Assembly (NCBI RefSeq): GCF_002583555.1
Contig: NZ_BEGX01000109.1
Span: 1-34,248 of the forward strand
Origin: Pseudonocardia sp. N23
GTDB taxonomy: Bacteria > Actinomycetota > Actinomycetes > Mycobacteriales > Pseudonocardiaceae
Length of the DNA: 34,248 bases
Reading direction: 5' to 3'
In this document: in pieces, positions 31,218-34,248 of the stretch
Layout of the letters: every line of letters starts with the position of its first letter
How positions within the stretch are numbered: position 1 is the stretch's first letter
The notes under the pieces: model-generated
What the model was told of the DNA's origin: nothing
Database searches by the model: none
What the model saw: the letters and a program-made list of their open reading frames with translations, nothing else
Made by a program: the position numbers and the translations under genes

Positions 31218-31234
31218 GGGATCAGACGTCGTAG
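31218..31234 (+). repeat. attR, 17-bp direct repeat within the 3' end of glnA
   Basis: GGGATCAGACGTCGTAG, identical to attL at 18436-18452. On the minus strand it reads as the last glnA codons (Tyr-Asp-Val), the TGA stop and four further bases. Since the repeat restores the end of the gene, integration does not alter the glnA product. Confidence 0.9.
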
Positions 31235-32643
31235 TACAGCGCGAACTCGTAGGGGTGCGGGCGCAGCCGCAGCGGGTCGATCTCGTTCTCCCGCTTGAAG
31301 TTGATCCACGTCTCGATCAGGTCGGAGGTGAAGACGCCACCCTCGAGCAGGTAGTCGTGGTCGGCCTCGAGCCGGTCGATGACCGCGTCCAGGCTGGCGG
31401 GCACCTGGGCGATGTCCTTGGCCTCCTCGGGCGGCAGCTCGTAGAGGTCCTTGTCGATCGGCGCCGGCGGCTCGATCTTGTTCTTGATGCCGTCGAGGCC
31501 GGCCATCAGCATCGCCGAGAAGGCCAGGTACGGGTTGCCCGACGAGTCCGGGCAGCGGAACTCGATGCGCTTGGCCTTCGGGTTGTTGCCCGACAGCGGG
31601 ATCCGGATGCAGGCCGAGCGGTTACGGGCCGAGTAGACCAGGTTGACCGGGGCCTCGAAGCCGGGGACCAGGCGGTGGTAGGAGTTCACCGTCGGGTTGG
31701 TGAACGCCAGCAGCGACGGCGCGTGGTGCAGCAGGCCGCCGATGTAGTAGCGCGCCATGTCGGACAGCCCGCCGTAACCGGACTCGTCGTGGAACAGCGG
31801 CGAGCCGTCCTTCCACAGCGACTGGTGCACGTGCATGCCGGAGCCGTTGTCACCGAAGAGCGGCTTGGGCATGAAGGTCGCGGTCTTGCCCTGCGCCCAC
31901 GCGACGTTCTTGACGATGTACTTGAACAGCATCACGTCGTCGGCGGCCGACAGCAGCGTGTCGAACTTGTAGTTGATCTCGGCCTGGCCGGCGGTGCCGA
32001 CCTCGTGGTGCTCGCGCTCCACCTCGAAGCCCATCGCGGTCATCGTCGAGACGATGTCGGCGCGCAGGTCGGCGTAGTGGTCGACCGGCGGGACGGGGAA
32101 GTAGCCGCCCTTGTAGTTGACCTTGTAGCCGAGGTTGCCGCCGTCCTCCTCGCGACCGGTGTTCCACCAGCCCTCGGCGGAGTCGATGTGGTGGTAGGTC
32201 TCGTGCGCGCTGGAGTTGAAGCGGATCGAGTCGAAGACGTAGAACTCGGCCTCGGGCGCCATGTACGCGGTGTCGGCGATGCCGGACGCGGTCAGGTACT
32301 CCTGCGCCTTGCGCGCGACGTTACGCGGGTCGCGGCTGTAGGGCTCGCCCGTGATCGGGTCGTGCACGAAGAAGTTGATGTTCAACGTCTTGTGCTTGCG
32401 GAACGGGTCCAGCCGCGCCGTCGTCGAGTCGGCGAACAGCGCCATGTCCGACTCGTTGATGGCCTGGAAGCCACGCACGGACGAGCCGTCGAACGCGGCG
32501 CCGTCCTCGAGCAGGGCACCGGCGGTGGCGGCGGGGACGGTGAGGTGCTGCATGACGCCGGGCAGGTCGCAGAACCTGATGTCGACGTACTCGACCTTCT
32601 CGTCCGAGATGTACTTGAGTACCTCTTCGGAGTTGCTGAACAC
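31222..32643 (-). CDS. glnA: Glutamine synthetase, type I
   Basis: Makes glutamine from glutamate, ammonia and ATP as a cytosolic dodecamer; the main ammonium-assimilating enzyme. It has 473 aa, typical of GSI-beta. Signatures are FDGSSVRGFQAINESDM, PEAEFYVFD, EREHHEVGTAGQAEINY, KPLFGDNGSGMHVHQSLW, NPTVNSYHRLVPGFEAPVNLVYSARNRSACIRIP, and Y401 in KDLYELPPEE, the adenylylation site recognised by GlnE. GTG 32643 (FSNSEEVLKYI) is preferred because AAGGAG lies 9 bases upstream and homologues begin this way; the in-frame GTG at 32649 would have a spacing of only 3. A GlnR box lies upstream. The 3' end is the AICE attachment site; the gene is intact. Confidence 0.97.
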   Translation of the reverse strand: MFSNSEEVLKYISDEKVEYVDIRFCDLPGVMQHLTVPAATAGALLEDGAAFDGSSVRGFQAINESDMALFADSTTARLDPFRKHKTLNINFFVHDPITGEPYSRDPRNVARKAQEYLTASGIADTAYMAPEAEFYVFDSIRFNSSAHETYHHIDSAEGWWNTGREEDGGNLGYKVNYKGGYFPVPPVDHYADLRADIVSTMTAMGFEVEREHHEVGTAGQAEINYKFDTLLSAADDVMLFKYIVKNVAWAQGKTATFMPKPLFGDNGSGMHVHQSLWKDGSPLFHDESGYGGLSDMARYYIGGLLHHAPSLLAFTNPTVNSYHRLVPGFEAPVNLVYSARNRSACIRIPLSGNNPKAKRIEFRCPDSSGNPYLAFSAMLMAGLDGIKNKIEPPAPIDKDLYELPPEEAKDIAQVPASLDAVIDRLEADHDYLLEGGVFTSDLIETWINFKRENEIDPLRLRPHPYEFALYYDV

Positions 32644-32752
32644 GCTCACTCGCTCCTTCGGATGGGCCTGGGATTCGGCGAGTCCGCACTGACCCGCATG
32701 TGTCGGCCGGATGTTCGTCGACCGAAATCGTCGTTGACGCTATGGCGGCGGT

Positions 32753-32790
32753 GTTGCCCGGCCGTCACCCTCTCGTTTCACCGAGGTTAA
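32753..32790 (-). promoter_or_regulatory. GlnR box upstream of glnA
   Basis: On the minus strand the order is TTAAC-n6-GAAAC-n6-GTGAC-n6-GCAAC, with exact 6-base spacing (plus-strand sites 32786-32790, 32775-32779, 32764-32768 and 32753-32757). This matches the actinobacterial GlnR a1-b1-a2-b2 consensus gTnAc-n6-GaAAc repeated twice, with one mismatch in the first and last sites. A TAGCGT -10 candidate follows at 32742-32737. Nitrogen-limitation control of glnA by GlnR is expected; the box also lies 49 bases upstream of the divergent RDD gene. Confidence 0.8.
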
Positions 32791-32838
32791 CGGCCGGACC
32801 TGGGACTGACCTCACATCGCCCGCCTACGCTAGGGGGC

Positions 32839-33312
32839 ATGAGCCGCTGGATCGACTCCTGGATGCCGGGTTCACCCGCCGGGTCCGGGCCCGCCACAGA
32901 GCAGAACCACCCTGGTGAGAAGTTCGGGCTGCCCGAATCGGGACCGGGTTCGGTGGCCGGGTTCTGGCGCCGCCTCGGCGGCCTCACGATCGACTGGCTG
33001 CTCGGGTACCTGGTGTCGCTGCTGTTCGTGGGTGCCGACTCGTTCGGCCGCGGGTCGACGTTCGGCTGGACGATCTGGCTGGTGTGGTTCGGCATCAGCG
33101 CGCTGGCCGTCGCCGTCTTCGGGTCGACCCCCGGGATGCTCGCGCTCGGGATGCGCGCGGCACCGGTCGACGGGCGCGCGGTCGTCGGTGTGCCGCGGGC
33201 CGTGGTGCGCACCCTGCTGCTGGGCCTGGTGATCCCGCCCCTGGTGCGCGACGACGACGGCCGCGGCTGGCACGACCGCGCCGGCGCCACGATCGTCATC
33301 AGGACGCGCTGA
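32839..33312 (+). CDS. RDD family membrane protein (157 aa)
   Basis: A small membrane protein with the RDD layout: an N-terminal soluble tail, then AGFWRRLGGLTIDWLLGYLVSLLFVGA (the Arg-Leu-Gly...Ile-Asp motif opening TM1), TM2 FGWTIWLVWFGISALAVAVFG, then GSTPGMLALGMRAAPVDG and TM3 AVVRTLLLGLVIPPLVRDDDGRGWHDRAGATIVI, whose end GRGWHDRAGAT is the family's last motif. RDD proteins are suspected transporters; in this lipA-glnA neighbourhood the function is unknown. ATG 32839 has no Shine-Dalgarno sequence at proper distance, and a TACGCT hexamer (32826-32831) ends 7 bases before it, so the mRNA is probably leaderless. It is divergent from glnA. Confidence 0.88.
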   Translation: MSRWIDSWMPGSPAGSGPATEQNHPGEKFGLPESGPGSVAGFWRRLGGLTIDWLLGYLVSLLFVGADSFGRGSTFGWTIWLVWFGISALAVAVFGSTPGMLALGMRAAPVDGRAVVGVPRAVVRTLLLGLVIPPLVRDDDGRGWHDRAGATIVIRTR

Positions 33313-33330
33313 ACCCTTCCTGCGAGGCGG

Positions 33331-34065
33331 TCAGCGACGCTTGACGGTGCGCTGCACGCTGCGGATCTTGGCGCCCTGCGGCATCGGGCCCTTGGGCATC
33401 GCGGCCGCGCCGGTGCGTGCGCCCAGCGAGGCCAGCCGCGTCTCCAGTGTGTCGATCTGGGCGCGCTGGATGTTGCGCGGCAGCTTGCGCAGGTGGTTGT
33501 GCAGCTGCGACAGCGGCACCTGACCCTCGTCGTTGCCGACGATGATGTCGTAGATCGGGACGTTGCCGATGACGCGGGCGGTGCGCTTCTTCTCCTGCGC
33601 GAGCAGGGACTTCACCCGATGGGGCGCACCCTCGGCGACCAGCACGACCCCGGGCAGGCCGATGACCCGATGGACCGCGTCGAGGTGGGTGGTGCCGGCG
33701 ATGCTGGTGGTGACCCGCCACTGTCCGCGCAGGTTGTCCAGCGCCCAGCCGGCGGCGCCGGGCTGACCGTCGGCCTTTCCGTACACCGTCTTCTGCACGC
33801 GGCGGCCGAAGATGCTGACGGCGGCGAGCGCGCCCACCGCGACACCCAGCGGCAGGGTGAACCACTGCAGGCCCCAGAAGAGCCCGATGGCGAAACCGAG
33901 CGCCGCACCGAGCAGCACCACCCCGACCATGATCGGGATGAGCAGCTTGTCCTCGCGGCGCTGCATCTTGAACGCCTCGAAGATCTGGGAACGTCGCTGC
34001 TTGGAGGCGGCGCGGCGGGTGCGCTTCGCCTCCGCTTTCGCTGCCTTGTCGGGCTTTGCGGCCAT
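33331..34065 (-). CDS. DUF4191 family membrane protein (244 aa)
   Basis: A conserved actinobacterial protein of unknown function that is regularly found after lipA. The N-terminus is very basic (KPDKAAKAEAKRTRRAASKQRRSQIFEAFKMQRREDK), followed by two adjacent transmembrane helices (LLIPIMVGVVLLGAALGFAIGLFWGLQWF and TLPLGVAVGALAAVSIFG). A cytoplasmic domain follows, with WALDNLRGQWRVTTSIAGTTHLDAVHRVIGLPGVVLVAEG and RVIGNVPIYDIIVGNDEGQVPLSQLHNHLRKLPRNI. The start ATG at 34065 follows lipA by 17 bases, so both are probably one operon. It is convergent with the RDD gene. Confidence 0.9.
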   Translation of the reverse strand: MAAKPDKAAKAEAKRTRRAASKQRRSQIFEAFKMQRREDKLLIPIMVGVVLLGAALGFAIGLFWGLQWFTLPLGVAVGALAAVSIFGRRVQKTVYGKADGQPGAAGWALDNLRGQWRVTTSIAGTTHLDAVHRVIGLPGVVLVAEGAPHRVKSLLAQEKKRTARVIGNVPIYDIIVGNDEGQVPLSQLHNHLRKLPRNIQRAQIDTLETRLASLGARTGAAAMPKGPMPQGAKIRSVQRTVKRR

Positions 34066-34082
34066 GGTGGCCAGGATACGGG

Positions 34083-34248
34083 TCAGCCGCGTGCCAGCAG
34101 GGACCGAGCCTCCTGAGAGGCCGCGCCCTCGCTCGCGAGGTGCGCGAGACCGGGTGAGAGCTCCTCGCCGCGGGCCGCAACAGTCTGGGCGTACAGCCGT
34201 CCGGCGCGGTAGGAGGAGCGCACCAGCGGCCCGGCCATCACACCTGCG
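34083..34248 (-). CDS. lipA: Lipoyl synthase, C-terminal end (cut by the window edge)
   Basis: The last ~54 residues of a radical-SAM lipoyl synthase, which inserts two sulfurs into octanoyl groups on lipoyl domains. The visible sequence, AGVMAGPLVRSSYRAGRLYAQTVAARG ... ASQEARSLLARG, is the typical actinobacterial LipA C-terminus, including the conserved PLVRSSY motif whose Arg-Ser-Ser-Tyr serine ligates the auxiliary [4Fe-4S] cluster. The rest of the gene lies beyond 34248. Its position next to DUF4191, RDD and glnA matches the order known from Mycobacterium. Confidence 0.92.
   Translation of the reverse strand, partial: AGVMAGPLVRSSYRAGRLYAQTVAARGEELSPGLAHLASEGAASQEARSLLARG

Larger units (their letters stand above)
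18436..31234. mobile_element. Integrated AICE (actinomycete integrative and conjugative element), primase-polymerase type, in the 3' end of glnA
   Basis: A block of about 12.8 kb is bounded by a 17-bp direct repeat and has the full gene set of an AICE: tyrosine integrase and excisionase beside attR, a primase-polymerase plus DUF3631 ATPase for replication, an FtsK-like translocase and a Spd-type membrane protein for double-stranded DNA transfer between mycelia, and a GntR-type regulator (the position and class of KorSA in pSAM2). Within it, the left third (about 18600-22900) has clearly lower G+C than the transfer/replication core: I count 31 and 33 G+C in the 60-base samples at 19021 and 20101, against 43 at 26221. 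No gene of the core is visibly broken, so the element may still be mobile. Confidence 0.9.

Overview
The window comes from the chromosome of a high-GC actinobacterium, most likely Pseudonocardia or another member of Pseudonocardiaceae. Supporting signs are about 70% G+C host genes with GTG/TTG starts, an actinobacterial succinate dehydrogenase operon, a DUF4191 protein, an F420-type (deazaflavin) reductase-like protein, and the order lipA - DUF4191 - RDD protein - glnA, which is also the order in Mycobacterium. The genus call is inference.

Layout. Bases 1-3186 hold the 3' part of a succinate dehydrogenase operon: a truncated membrane anchor, then sdhA and sdhB, closed by a 15-bp hairpin. Bases 3275-12905 are host genes: a conserved small protein, a membrane protein, a CxxC protein, an S9 peptidase, a MerR regulator divergent from an M50 metallopeptidase, a deazaflavin reductase-like protein, and an RND exporter with an unusual C-terminal pair of beta-sandwich domains. 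Bases 13042-17972 carry ppdK and selO on the minus strand. Between them lie a tandem-repeat patch and the remnant of an alpha/beta-hydrolase gene. Bases 18077-18390 hold a decayed TMEM175-type channel gene, a 15-bp tandem repeat and a 23-bp perfect hairpin.

Bases 18436-31234 are an integrated actinomycete integrative and conjugative element (AICE) of about 12.8 kb. It is bounded by a 17-bp direct repeat that is the last codons and stop of glnA, so the element sits at the 3' end of glnA and leaves that gene intact. From left to right it carries: a lower-GC cargo block (an OLD-family ATPase/TOPRIM nuclease and a KTSC-domain protein); a leftward pair made of a GntR winged-helix/P-loop kinase fusion and a guanylate-kinase-like protein; a divergent regulatory region with three copies of a 10-bp operator-like motif; a rightward operon of small zinc-finger-like proteins, a Spd-type membrane protein and an FtsK-like DNA translocase for transfer; a primase-polymerase and a DUF3631 ATPase for replication; then xis and int. 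Ten copies of a 9-bp motif in both orientations lie inside the 3' end of the DUF3631 gene and look like an iteron-type origin.

Bases 31222-34248 return to host sequence: glnA with a GlnR operator upstream, an RDD membrane protein, a DUF4191 protein and the C-terminal end of lipA.

The regions most worth a second look are the glnA 3'-end attachment site, the iteron-like array inside a coding sequence, the kinase-fused GntR repressor with its operators, and the OLD/KTSC cargo next to attL.
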